From: Euprymna scolopes
Lineage: Eukaryota; Mollusca; Cephalopoda; Sepiida; Sepiolidae
Direction: 5' to 3'
DNA length: 23,982 nt
NCBI GenBank assembly: GCA_024364805.1
Contig: CM044497.1
Span: 110,599,598 to 110,623,579 of the forward strand
A program made the position numbers and the translations under genes. This document shows positions 9,270-20,026 of this stretch, one piece after another (the first letter of the stretch is position 1; each line of letters starts with the position of its first letter). The notes beneath the pieces were generated by a model, which saw only the letters and a list, made by a program, of their open reading frames with translations, had not been told where the DNA came from and did no database searches.

Positions 9270-9506
9270 ATGATTATTGCTACTTTTTATATAGCTAAAC
9301 TAAATCGGATGGTAATACGAAGATTTTGGATCGTTAATCCGATGATGCTAGTAGTGTCATTGTTTGCAATATTGACTCTCCTAACATACAGTGTTGAACA
9401 TAAATATTGTCGCCCTAGAAAAAACGGCATGATTCCAGTTCCGGTTGATATAAATCCCGAGAGCTATAGGGGCCTTTTCTCATGTCTTAAAGGTGCACAA
9501 TGTTAA
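9270..9506 (+). CDS. possible exon of a type II membrane protein
   Basis: An ATG-initiated frame of 78 residues. The N-terminus is basic (KLNRMVIRR, residues 10-18). A hydrophobic segment of about 20 residues follows (PMMLVVSLFAILTLLTYSV, about 24-42), then a basic patch and a polar tail rich in Pro and Cys. A short basic cytosolic end plus a single anchor is the layout of Golgi type II enzymes, but I recognise no catalytic motif, so no family is claimed. A second in-frame Met at residue 14 is an alternative start. The frame ends at TAA, or it could exit through a GT near 9491 or 9511 if spliced. The region is free of obvious repeats. Chance in AT-rich DNA cannot be excluded. Confidence 0.25.
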   Translation: MIIATFYIAKLNRMVIRRFWIVNPMMLVVSLFAILTLLTYSVEHKYCRPRKNGMIPVPVDINPESYRGLFSCLKGAQC

Positions 9507-9681
9507 ACGAGTGAGATCAGATATGCGCTGCTGTATAACTCATGCTCTCTACCGACCCAATTTATTACAACAGGACCATTACCAATATCCTCAAAATCAG
9601 CACCGTACATTGAAACGCTTTAGGGCACACCCCAACAAAGTTTCCGGCCACAGTTATTGTCTTTCGTGTGGCTTCAAGTGA
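9493..9681 (+). other. open frame overlapping the 9270 exon candidate
   Basis: A 62-residue frame starting at an ATG inside the end of the previous frame, with His/Cys/Tyr-rich content and no recognised domain. It may be a shadow frame or a shifted continuation of the same locus. There is too little evidence to call a gene. Confidence 0.12.
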
Positions 9682-10057
9682 GGACCACATCATGCCACTA
9701 AGCCTCTTCGAAGTCAGTTTGAAAGTCAACACTTAAATGTACGTGAATGTGGTAAAGATTATGGTGATGGGATCGTTTACAAGGAACAGTTATGAAGGAA
9801 CACCGGTTTGCGTTTTCTCTACTTCGTATGTTACAAAAACCTGGAATTAACCGAATTGGAGGGTTACTTCGTAGTGTACTAATAAAGTAATACTCTGATG
9901 ATATTGATACGTAATATAAAACCACTTAGTCATGTAACGTGATCTGACGTCAGCAAGCTGAAATGGCGAATTCTGTATACAAAACAATGTATGTACTAGG
10001 AGATTCTTATCGGATGCGAGTATCATACAAATTAAGATATTAACTTACACGTTATGA

Positions 10058-10294
10058 AAACGTTACCTGGATGTGACAATAAGCCTCAACGTTGGCACAC
10101 AAGTCCAAAAAGAAGCAGGCTTTGCTTACGAAGGAGTGCTACGAGTTGGTACTGTTCTCTCACTGGTCCCCTACTTCCTCGTGCTGAACTCGGCGGATTA
10201 CTTTGTTATGTCATACGTAGAGAACATTTTTAACATGATCTCTCACAACACCAAAGCAAGCCTACTCCCGGCCATCTGTCGAGTATTCGCCTAG
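10058..10294 (+). CDS. possible terminal exon, coding-like open segment
   Basis: The frame is open from just after a TGA at 10055-10057 to TAG at 10292-10294. It has no good ATG near its start, so if it is real it would be entered by splicing or is a remnant. Base composition is clearly more balanced than the surrounding AT-rich DNA, and codon third positions look selected. The product is hydrophobic in the middle (VGTVLSLVPYFLVL) and ends SLLPAICRVFA. I do not recognise the family. Candidate acceptor AGs at about 10083 and 10103 have poor pyrimidine tracts. A poly(A) signal lies 150 bp downstream, which suits a last exon. Confidence 0.25.
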   Translation, partial: KRYLDVTISLNVGTQVQKEAGFAYEGVLRVGTVLSLVPYFLVLNSADYFVMSYVENIFNMISHNTKASLLPAICRVFA

Positions 10295-10443
10295 CCCCTG
10301 CCGGCTCTTGTGGCAAAGACATGGTCACAGATCCTGACCTGTATCGAGGCGATGATTTAGGCTGAAGACGGCTAGATTGAATAGATGTAAGCTGTACTAT
10401 ATGATCTAGTTACCTGAATCATATTTCAATGATGTTTTTTTTA

Positions 10444-10449
10444 AATAAA
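10444..10449 (+). terminator. AATAAA polyadenylation signal
   Basis: AATAAA followed by a T-rich stretch at 10456-10467, downstream of the coding-like segment ending at 10294. AATAAA is common by chance in AT-rich DNA, so its use depends on whether that segment is transcribed. Confidence 0.3.
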
Positions 10450-10644
10450 GCTGTAATTTTTTTTCTTTACGACGACAAATTTATCGTTCCACTCTTTCAG
10501 ACAGTGGATATATTATATTTTAGAAAACAAAATTAAAATTACATAGTGCAGTAAGGAGTAAAGTAGTTTCTATAGAGAGTTGAATTGCACTTTTTGAAAT
10601 AATTGTATTTGTTAAATAATAGCATGGTTAAAAGTGTAATTATT

Positions 10645-10692
10645 ATTATCTATCTATCCATCCATCTGTCTGTCTGTCTATCTATTATTTAT
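10645..10692. repeat. tetranucleotide TCTA/TCCA/TCTG repeat
   Basis: A short run of TCTA, then TCCA, TCTG and TCTA units. Such runs also occur just inside some Helitron 5' ends, but no TC...TATAAA end is visible here. Confidence 0.85.
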
Positions 10693-12928
10693 TTTTAGGG
10701 AATATAATTGGTCTTGAATATAACAATTGGATTTAACTGAAAATGTTTACATAAATTACCTAAGTTAAAATTAAACAAAAGGATCTTCAAAATTTGCGTA
10801 CGTGAAAAATAAAACAGGTTAGGAGGCATACGTTTTGATGATGACGCAACAGAACTGACAGGTCAAGGAGTCAGCAGATTAAATTGAAGAGTTTGGTCAC
10901 GAAAATGAAGAGACACGCTTCCGAGCCAGGCTGGAAAGAACAAGCATGTAGCCATGTAAGCAGGCTCCTTGTGACGACCACTAGGACAGCTTAAATTAAT
11001 TTATATTTAAAATACATAAAGTGTCGTTCTGTGGTTGCATAAAAGAAAAAAAAATAGGTGCCTCAGTCGTTTAAAGTGTTGGTCGTTGCAGGTTTCATCA
11101 CAGAGCCCAGCAATGAAGACATAAGACCTCGTGAAGAAAGAAAAGCTACGAAGCATATATAATCTTCTTCGTATAAAATATGTAAATACGAAATGCAATA
11201 TATCCCAATAGCTATACTATACAACATGACTCAATTTATACGCTTATAGCATCCTCTCTCCTGGTTACCCCACAAGGTAACACACGGATTAGTATTGCAA
11301 GGCATATTTTTCTGTAATTCATATACCACTGAACAAATAGAATGTTATCGAATTTTACAGGAAGTTCTAAGAGCAGCTTTACAAGTCGTATATAGAACTT
11401 GATAAATGTAAAAGAATCTGCTCTTGTTTTCAAATAATTATGCAGTAAGCAGTAGTTTCTTTATATTTTATGGTCAACATATTTTACTGTTCTATTTATA
11501 GGCGGTAGTACCTAATGTATTATATAAATTTCATCCTAGAAAACTAGCAAATAAATATATTTCGATAAACTGCTTTAATATATTAAGAACATCAATCTTG
11601 ACGTAAATATTGATGAGTATATTTATAGGAGCTCACACATGCTGAAAGAAAAGTAGCTAGACGAACTCACAAGTATGGCAAATGTGTCCATATCTTAAAC
11701 TGATTATTATCGCGTTCAAGGATGTACAAGTTAGAAAACATTAACATTTAAAAACATGTGGTATTTATTAACTATGTTTAGTGATACAATTTTGAAAACA
11801 TCTAAAACACAAAAATGGGTATAATGAAATCGCAAACAAACTTTTAACATGTTTCATTAAGATATAGTCAGTGCATAACGACAGAAATCGACTAAAAATT
11901 ATAACATCTAACATAAGAAATTTAAGAGACAGCCAATCATATAATTGGAACGCGAACGCACCTATTAATTGGATGGACACAAGGAGTGGGAGACATTTTT
12001 ACTTCGCACTTTCGCCTGATTACAATATCTTTCAGCTTTAATTTTGTGTCCATCACCAAATAATAAAACCCCAACGTTAAAGAAAAAAATCACTCTGATA
12101 CTTCTAATAATAATATATGAATGTATATAATACGATGATACAATATTCATTCTACAAGCGTTGTTTTCAGATATTAATCAAATGGCATTTATCGTCAAAA
12201 TAAGATAGATGGCTGTATATGAATAATTGCATATCTGTACACGAAACTCGACATATGAGTTGATGTTAAGTGTTTACAATATTTTTAACATACTAAAAGG
12301 ATAATTTGCTTTGTACCCCAGCAAGATCTGACACAAGGTCGGAAGGTGCGAGGTGTCAGTGCAGCGCCCCTTACATAAGATCGTTTTGACTTTATAAAAT
12401 GTGTCCGGAATTCACCGGTAAGAGCACCTCAGCCGGTAAGTAATTACTTACTACACATGAAAGACGGGTCTGGAGTGGTGGACATTCTAGGTTTTATTCA
12501 GGCGGCTACCAGAGTTTTACAGGTAATGCTGCGTGTTAATGGACCGTCATAGGCGGGCTGATTGCCGGTAACGGATATTCGACATTTACACCCGCATCCA
12601 AGAGCAACTGAAACGGCAAAGGAACCAACTTAAAACGATATCACCAACAAAGTTACAATGATCCTTTTATAACCATAATTGATAAGTTCGATCCAATAAT
12701 AGTTTTATAAAATTACCGAATGTCATTAATTCTTAGTTAATAACTTGTTGTCTTGACAAGAGAAAGCGACTGCGCTCAGCTGATTGCAATTGATTTACTT
12801 TTCACCTGAATAAGCTGCTTGAGCAATTTACAATTGCATTTTTAGTATTACCGACACTGCGGAGTGAACCATCAACCTCCAGAAGAGTGTCACTTATAAC
12901 TAAATTTTACTTAGTACTTTATCTGTTA
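10693..12928. other. long AT-rich stretch, nothing recognised
   Basis: No gene, SINE or element end is supported. Short minus-strand open frames (11007-12150) lack any recognised domain. A GC-richer patch lies at about 12310-12620 and includes a perfect 16-bp palindrome, GTAAGTAATTACTTAC, at about 12435-12450. I could not identify it. Confidence 0.5.
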
Positions 12929-12989
12929 TTAGCCTGGTTGCCCGGCGTTGCCCAGGTGTTTGGGGGTGGATATTGGATTAAGAAAAATG

Positions 12990-13086
12990 TCGTGGTAGGC
13001 AGGCAGGCTCGAACCCATACCGGGAAGGCGGAAAAGAAAGTGAAAACATTCGTGACCTCTTTACTGCTGCGTCTGGAACCGTATTG
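12990..13086 (-). mobile_element. tRNA-derived SINE, same family as 2395-2515
   Basis: On the minus strand the B-box GTTCGAGCC (complement of 13006-13014) is a perfect match, followed by TGCCTGCCTACC. Upstream are CCGCC and TTTTCACTTTC blocks matching 2430-2460. The A-box region (near AGCAGTAAAGAGG) is degenerate. It lies within the Helitron, near its 3' end, and is absent from the sister copy at 20681-21475. Confidence 0.65.
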
Positions 13087-13239
13087 AGAAAACCACGTAC
13101 ATATATAATGTGGCTTATTCTCCAGTTTATAAATCGTCTTTGCTTGTTGGTTGGTTGTTTTTTTTTTTACAGAATATCAACCCTTTTCAGGTTATTTAAT
13201 CCGAATCCAGTGATTTTGAAGAAAAAGTTTTTATAGAAT

Positions 13240-13252
13240 GTATATCTATCCA

Positions 13253-13296
<44 letters not shown>

Positions 13297-13789
13297 CAAA
13301 TGATTAATAAAACATGTAAAAAGACATCTTGAAAAAGAGTTAAAAACATATTTTATTTTAAAAAGGAAGCACAAGATAAGTGGACAGTCCTTAATCAGGA
13401 CAGGAATTATCAAAATGCGGGATTGGATTGTGCATGTAAACGTATTTAATGAGACTACAAGTAAGTCACTGATCGTACTTGGTTAAAAAAAAAGGGTGAG
13501 GTAAGGGGAATAGGAGGTAAATGAAAAATGATAAAACGATTTCACATGAATGGATAGTCCGGTGCAGGGTAAATAATCCAAGAATGGTAAAATCCAAACA
13601 CGGTTGAATTAAAAATTTACAATCCAACAGGTAAGTTCCAAATGGTCCAAAATGATCCAAAAGGCAGAATTTCAGTTCCAAATTATTAAATGAAAAGTTC
13701 AAATGTGCACAGAAAAAGCACTGGAGAGAATATTTAAAACACGTCTGCCAACGCCGGAGGAATCAAGTAAATCTATATATATATATATT
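13240..13789. mobile_element. TA-bounded insert in Helitron, unclassified
   Basis: TA arrays at about 13254-13293 and 13771-13788 bound this block, which splits two segments that are adjacent in the sister Helitron (21200 and 21240). The interior has no open reading frame of note. On the minus strand CTGATTA (complement of 13392-13398) precedes a GGAC/GTCC hairpin, a layout reminiscent of the hammerhead-like motif at 17421. The GAAA is lacking. It is probably related to the foldback elements, but this is an inference. Confidence 0.5.
13254..13293. repeat. (TA)n microsatellite
   Basis: A TA run at the left border of the insert. Confidence 0.95.
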
Positions 13790-13975
13790 TTTTTTCAATT
13801 TAAGCCATAGTGGGGGCCATAAGAGAAACTGCCACTCCTGGACAGTCGGCCTGGGAGCAATGGCAATTAAATGGATGCTCCACACTCCCTAAAGCCCGCA
13901 AGCTGGGGGCTCATCATCGGATATAGTTTAAGGTCATATCCAGGACACTTTTGCTTGTAAAAGATCTACAAATGT

Positions 13976-15369
13976 GTTTGTTTTATAGAATAGCTAGGCT
14001 TGCTATAGTGGTGTAGAATCAGAATTGAATATAATCTTCTATAAAATATTGAAAGAAAAAAATTGGAGACCAGTAAAGATTCATTGTACATTTCAGATTT
14101 TTATATTACTGTTCTTATCATTCACTTATACTTGAACGTATGACATCCTAATTGATTGCAGACGTTTACTCGCTAGCTTATTCATTAAACCTTCTTCAAT
14201 TTTTCTGAAACTGTTAACTATTCATTTATGTTTAGTTATATGAACTTTTTATTTAACTTGATTCACCTGTAACGTAAGTGTTACGCTCGAGCCGTATTCG
14301 ATAAATACGCTCACTTGCCGCCCGGCACTTTCGAAAAAAAAAAAAGACAAAGTAAAATGAATGTGACTCGGTTTTCTTTTTTGACACACCTCGATTATTA
14401 CCGTTTTTTTTTAATCTCTCCCTGTCTAGACACCAGCGTTAAAGGATCTCGCTGCCACTGCGGGGCCACATGTCAATCTTACCTGATAGCGTTTTCTTTC
14501 GGTTCTAATACATGCCGACCGTAGACAGCAATTTCTCGTCTTTCACTTAACACATCTATCAGTTTCAACTGCACCTTTTCTTCTCCCGACCACGTACTGT
14601 TCTTTTTTTTTTCCTTGTCGCACGCTCTCGTACACACGTCCAAATTTGCATATGTGCTTGTTTTTGGCCACATCTGATAATACTATCGCAAGCTCTTCCT
14701 GACATTGTCTGCGCGCTGGTATATGATCTATTACACACCGGCCATATTTGCTAGATAATTTAAAATTCTTTTTCAGAGGCGCAGTTGCTCCCACAATTAC
14801 TGTAATTATGAAAACCTTCATAAATTACAGTTTCTTTTAATATCGTAAATAAACAAAAGCTTTTTTTTTATATCTTCTCTCACCGCTTTATTCAAACCAG
14901 CATCATTAAAGATACGCATCTATATAAAAGGTTCTTTCTTTCTTTTTGCCGCACATTACTATACCAGGTTTAAGATCAGCATAGAGAATGACTACGAAAA
15001 AGATATAAATACATTTTTTTTTTTTTGGTATTCAATTTCCTTAATGATGATTCTCAGATGAGCTCACTAGGAGAAACTTATACAATGGGTATTATGATAT
15101 GTCGTAAAGAAAATCATGAGAGAAATTTGACGCCATAGAGCAGTAATTATGTTTGCATTCTTTCTTTTATGTGGTAGCTGGTACAATTACAAATTCATGA
15201 GAATTTACGAGATAAATAAAGAGAAACCCGTCATTAGATACTGAGCTGACTACTTATCATGTTTAACAAAATAATATTTCATTACGATTTAGAATCAAAA
15301 AATTGTTAAAATTGTGTAACAGTTAATTTTAGATTTACTATAATACAATCATCTAGATTTTTACTACTA
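13976..15369. other. unassigned sequence
   Basis: No gene is supported. A small inverted repeat, GTAAC / GTTAC, lies at about 14271-14286. A GC-richer interval (14285-14770) has short open frames on both strands without recognisable domains. Confidence 0.45.
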
Positions 15370-15377
15370 CGACTAAT

Positions 15378-15434
15378 AGTATTATTATTATTGTTGTTGT
15401 TGTTAGTAGTAGTAGTAGTAGTAGTAGTAGTAGA
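15378..15434. repeat. compound trinucleotide (ATT)n(GTT)n(AGT)n
   Basis: Three adjoining trinucleotide runs. The minus-strand open frame that ends in poly-Tyr is an artefact of it. Confidence 0.95.
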
Positions 15435-15893
15435 GGTATTTTCTCACAGAGGTCATTATCAGCAAGTGTTCATTGATAGCAACCGCTTGTGTTTCCCGGC
15501 GTCTAGGTGAAAACAAGTTTCCGCAGATTTCCAGCAAGCTACAACTAATTTGCATATAAACTTGCGTTTTCGGAAGCGTTGCTTGCGATTTACTACTCGA
15601 CGGCAATGAACATTAATGATCACTTGAATCTGGGTGAAAATTAGTTTCCCCAACGTCTCAGTCCTATTCGGATTCATCCAATGGAAGTCTGGTTAGTGGT
15701 TTTCATCCTCGGTCTATAGTGCCAATCGATGTTGACTTTGCAGCTTTTTGTCTGGCGGGAGAGTAGTCAATTTAGACATTTTCGGTTTCAGTTTTTAGCT
15801 TAGAATTATGTTGTAAGATCGTCTTTAAATTAGTAGTGTTGAGATATAAACTCAGTTTGTAACGTTATAAAAGTCTTTGGTACCTGTGGCGTT
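15435..15893. other. unassigned sequence
   Basis: No gene was recognised. The overlapping minus-strand frames at 15403-15677 share no known domain. Confidence 0.45.
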
Positions 15894-15931
15894 ACATTTT
15901 AACGGACCCAACACATTTTAACGGCCCCAAC
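15894..15931. repeat. two 19-bp tandem copies
   Basis: ACATTTTAACGGACCCAAC at 15894-15912 is followed directly by a copy with a single change (GGCCCC) at 15913-15931, and then ACGTTTTGTCAC. Confidence 0.9.
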
Positions 15932-16073
15932 ACGTTTTGTCACAAAGAAACAGAAGAAAGTAATAAAAAAAAACTCGTTTAAGTTTCTTTTTTAAACAAA
16001 TGCATTTGTATTTGATATTTACAGCAACTTATTTGTCTAAATATTTCAAGAGTTCATTTCTATTTTTCCGCCG

Positions 16074-16300
16074 CGTGTGACTTTTCTTCTCTGTTCTCTC
16101 TCGAACATATTTTTCTCCTCTCTCTCTCTCTCTCTCTCTCGATCTCTCTCTGGTATCTCGGACATTACCTTACCCTCTCTCTTTCTACTTTCTCAAACAC
16201 GTCTTTTTCATCGCTCTCGTGTCTTGAACACGTCTTAAACCTTCTACGTATCGAATACATCCTTCTGTGAACACAAGTCACGAGCACCGCTCTTCCGAAC
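16074..16300. repeat. pyrimidine-rich tract with (TC)n
   Basis: A CT-rich strand with a pure TC run at about 16116-16140, and scattered CTCTC and CGAACAC/TTGAACAC motifs. Confidence 0.85.
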
Positions 16301-16311
16301 GATATTTCTTT

Positions 16312-16352
16312 GAACACATGTGTTCTATTTATATTTGCTGTGACGTCACATC
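16312..16352. promoter_or_regulatory. adjacent palindromes: GAACACATGTGTTC and CRE
   Basis: A perfect 14-bp palindrome lies at 16312-16325. A perfect TGTGACGTCACA palindrome lies at about 16339-16350 and contains the CRE consensus TGACGTCA at 16341-16348. These are binding-site-like sequences. No adjoining promoter or gene is recognised, so function is speculative. Confidence 0.3.
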
Positions 16353-17225
16353 AAACGCTGGTTTGGTCATTTACGAATAGGTACTGCGGTTAACTCATCG
16401 TTATTGTTACAAAGCATTTTGTCCTCTCACAATTATAGTGGCTCCAGTGAATAATACTCCAAACATCAAATGGTAATTAATTTCGCCACCTTCCGCGCCT
16501 CTCTGCATCTCTTTTCTTTCTCTTACAGTGATCAATCTCTTAATATAATATGAATTGATTGACTCCATGAGAACAAAAAACGATGAGGAATGCATAGTCA
16601 CTAAACAAAAGATCAAAACCATCTCAATCATGTAACACAAGAACAAAAACTGAAAAAAAAGAATAACTAATTAATATTATCCATTTTAAAATAAAACAAA
16701 ATAGTAAAATTATTACCGCACTGAAACTCGTATACGGAACATCTTAAAAAATTAAAGGCTGCAACATTATCTCCTCAAAAAGTTGCCATATTTTATCGAT
16801 TTAATTTGTTAGACTTTCCGATCTGTGCTAAGGCAAATTAATTCACTGTATTAATTTTCTATTTATTTTTTTTTGTTTTTCTTACAGATAATTTTGGAAA
16901 TAATAATCTGTTTTGTGATTTTTATAAATATTCTTTGTTTTCCATAATCTACTGCAGCGGAAATTTGCATTTTGCTTTCCTAAGTTAATTAATTGACAAA
17001 TGAGAAAATAAAACATTTCTCTAATACCCCATAACTAATTCTTACACACACTTAACGGAGAGCATGTTGCGTTTTATGAGAGAAAAAAATGATAGAATCT
17101 ATTCAAAGTAAATTATCACAAAATATGAGTAATTAGGTCTTAATATCGATTACAATTAAAAAAAAAACATCGCATATAAAATCTGTATGTAATCGTGCAG
17201 ATTAGGCCATTTTTGTGTATATTTA
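16353..17225. other. unassigned AT-rich sequence
   Basis: No gene or repeat family was recognised. The minus-strand frame 16407-16646 has a hydrophobic N-terminus but no recognisable domain, and its composition matches the background. Confidence 0.45.
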
Positions 17226-17396
17226 CTACTGGGGGGGGGGCTTTGGGCAGGCTTAAAATACACTTTGATATGATATTTAATTTTTCCAGATTCCGTCTAT
17301 CTTATTATAGCGTCGTGATTTCGAAATTTATATATATATATATATATGTTTAAAGAAAAAATAGAAAAAACCGAATGAAATTATTAAAAAATCAAC

Positions 17397-17427
17397 GTTT
17401 CGTCCTTGTTTCCGAGGACATCTTCAG
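17397..17427 (-). ncRNA. hammerhead-like motif in left foldback arm
   Basis: On the minus strand: CTGAAGA (complement of 17421-17427), one extra T, GTCC, a 10-nt loop, GGAC (complement of 17402-17405), then GAAAC. Stem II pairs perfectly, but there is one nucleotide more than the hammerhead consensus allows between core and stem. The right arm has the same motif at 17572-17602, where the only arm difference weakens stem II. Downstream of the right arm, CGTT after GAAA could pair with AACG at about 17653-17657, followed by TC, giving a GUC triplet with a very long stem III loop. No good stem I is seen. This is resemblance only. Confidence 0.35.
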
Positions 17428-17685
17428 GATAATTGAAATAAAAATGTGATAAAAGAAAAAGTCATAGATCGTGCGAAAAAAGACAGTTTTTTTTAAATCC
17501 AACCCATGTCGGGAAAGGACGAATATGTGTGCTATGACTTTTTCTTTTATCACATTTTTATTTCAATTATCCTGAAGATGTCCTCGGAAACAAGGAGGAA
17601 ACGTTGATTTTTTAATAATTTCATTCGGTTTTTTCTATTTTTTCTTTAAACATAACGTCAACCACCGCTGGTATATTTTTTCATT

Positions 17686-17800
<115 letters not shown>

Positions 17801-18143
17801 TGCTACAAGCAAGAATCGAAACCAATACGGTAGCATTCAAAATTGGCGAAATTATAACTTTACCAACATTACATAAAAGAAAGTAATGATAAACTAAGAT
17901 GAATGTACAAAATGTGTAATGTTTTTTTCTTTCACTTTTGACCAATTTTAAACTTAATTTTTTTTTAACCGGTTAAACACCCATAAAAACGGCCAGTAAT
18001 AAAACTCCAATCATTTGACGCCCCTAGCGCCGCTCTGCGACTTTTAGTTTCGGAGAAAATAGATGTTTAAAATATGGAGACAGACAGACAAATAGACAGA
18101 CCGGCAGACAGACGAACAGATATATTGTCATTTATATATAAGA

Positions 18144-18955
18144 TTAAGAACTTTAGTTATTACTAGGTACTGCACTGTCAGCCAAGCTTTCTCTGCCCAA
18201 TCGTCTCAATGTTGCATTCCGAGCATCGTTTTACAAATCCTTTAATGAAATATACTCCGAGAAACCTATAACACTTGTGGTCTCCCGACGAAAATAACGC
18301 CGAGTAGTTCAAAAAGCAGTAAAATTTGACGCCATCAATACGTCGGAGATCATTCTTTTCTTAAACCGGAAGCATTGTGAATATCTCACTGTATCCTTCT
18401 TCCAAGTTGTACTTACATATATGCTTAGGTGTCATTTACATAGATATCGCAACTCTGATTATATTCTTCCTGTAGGCATGGTCCCTCGTTTACAGAAGCA
18501 CTTATGTTTCAGTGACTAGTTGCCTAGTTTGGGGTGAATACGAGTAAAACAATATAAGTGTCCATTCAAAAGAAATCAGCAGAAGATTGTGTGTAATAAG
18601 TTCTGCCAGCGTTTGTTGATAACATTTTTAAATTATTAATACAAAAATAACTTTAGTATAATAATCAATATAAATACCCTACAATTACATGCATTATAAT
18701 TATATTTTTTAGTTAAAAAAATACGTTTAAATAAATAGTATCTAATACAGTATTGTCTACTAATTTTGGTTGGCGGTTAAATAACTTCATTAGGCATTCT
18801 CAAATCTGTTGTATAAGTTATTTGTTCATGGTATAATCTAAAATAAACCCGACAAATAAGTAGAGGGGAAATAAAACGGGGGTTATACTTTCTGGCTGCT
18901 ATAAAGTTTAACAAATTAATAGTTAGCAAGGATTTTTGAAAGGGTACAACAAATC
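18144..18955. other. unassigned sequence
   Basis: Nothing recognised. No element ends or coding signal were seen. Confidence 0.5.
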
Positions 18956-19440
18956 TCAAATATACATAAAGCCTTATTATTTTTTTAAGCATTCCATTTC
19001 TTTAACACACGGGACCCAAAACGTTGTATAGTCCGTTGCACATGAGACACAGAAGAAAAATACTCGGCTCAAATTTTTCTGTTGAAACAACATGTATTTT
19101 TGGTACTTTCTCGAATAAAACGAGATCCTATAAAACCTAGATGCAAATTCGAAGTTTTTCATAAGTTTACTTATTGCCAATATTAAACAAAAACCTTCCG
19201 ATAATATTTGTTCCATAACTAATGACAAATATGCAAAAAATGTATGGAATGTTTATAACATCTAAAATATTCATTAATGATTGTCTTCTTTTAAAGCATT
19301 CCACTTCTGTCATGTTACATTTAGGACCGAACACGTTGTGGACCCTGTCGCAAGGTGACCAAGACAAGGATAACTCAGCTCACATTTTTCTGTTGAAACA
19401 ACGGCATTAATTTTTTGGTACTTTCTCGAATCAGACGTTA
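18956..19440. repeat. diverged direct duplication
   Basis: About 18986-19130 and 19292-19435 are related copies. Each has AAGCATTCCA(T/C)TTCT, then a GGACC..AACACGTTGT-like or GGACCCAAAACGTTGT block, then ACTCGGCTCA or ACTCAGCTCA, then TTTTTCTGTTGAAACAAC, then TTTTTGGTACTTTCTCGAAT. A third partial relative lies at 22612-22660 (TAAAGCCTTATT..TAGCATTCTTTT). The family is not recognised. Confidence 0.75.
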
Positions 19441-19960
19441 TCATCGTTCTCCGTACCCTTTCTTATTTTATATAAGTTCCTTTTGTTTGTTGCCGTGGCG
19501 TCACTTTGCACACGGCTCGGAATTTTCATAACGCCGCTACATACGCGTCCTGCTCTGTTACATTTCTTTCTGTAGATATCAAACGACAATAGTTAGTTCA
19601 TATCTCCTCACTGTGTAGTGTCTTCTCCGTAATTTGCACCCTTAAGTAGGAATTCAAAGATTTACTTAGTTATGGACTATTTCTAATATTTAAATAATCT
19701 TTGTCAAATAAGGAGACTATGCTTGAATAAAACTGTTTGTGTAAGCCTTATTCTGAGTTAATGTAACCCGAAATGTAATTTGCGAATGTAGCTGAGTTCT
19801 ACAAGGAGATATGTCATTTCTTTCGGAGGGAGCGATATTATAGGAAGGGAAAAGTTTCCGCGGTGCACAATGTTATAATGTGTTGCTAGAGCAAATATCA
19901 AGCTACTCATCTGTTGGTATTTCTCTCTTTCCCCCTACGAATGCGTGGCGTATATAATAA
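19441..19960. other. unassigned sequence
   Basis: No gene or element was recognised. Confidence 0.45.
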
Positions 19961-20018
19961 ACACTAACACCGTTAATACTACTAATACTACAACTATCAC
20001 TATTACTACTACTAATTT
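19961..20018. repeat. degenerate ACT/ACA trinucleotide repeat
   Basis: Imperfect repeats of ACT, ATT and ACA triplets. Confidence 0.75.
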
Positions 20019-20026
20019 AATGGGAG

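Larger units (their letters stand above)
12929..13975 (-). mobile_element. interrupted Helitron, minus strand
   Basis: The minus-strand 3' end reads GGGCAACGCCGGGCAACC, then AGG and CTAA (complement of 12929-12932), followed by T: a Helitron hairpin plus CTRR. Going inward, 13140-13235 is the reverse complement of 21240-21330 (shared TTCAAAATCACC and AACAACCAACCAA), and 13790-13955 is the reverse complement of 21060-21200 (shared GGATATGACCTTAAACTAT and GGGAGTGTGGAGC). Thus it is the same family as 20681-21475. The two homologous blocks are separated by a TA-bounded insert, and a SINE sits at 12990-13086. The 5' end beyond 13975 is not recognisable, so this copy seems 5'-truncated. Confidence 0.72.

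Noticed and set aside
12887-13087. A 66-residue frame starting with a hydrophobic stretch
   Set aside because: It spans a Helitron terminus and a SINE. The apparent signal-like start comes from the element end.
14315-14821. Overlapping open frames on both strands
   Set aside because: No recognisable domain, splice signals or composition shift that would favour one of them.
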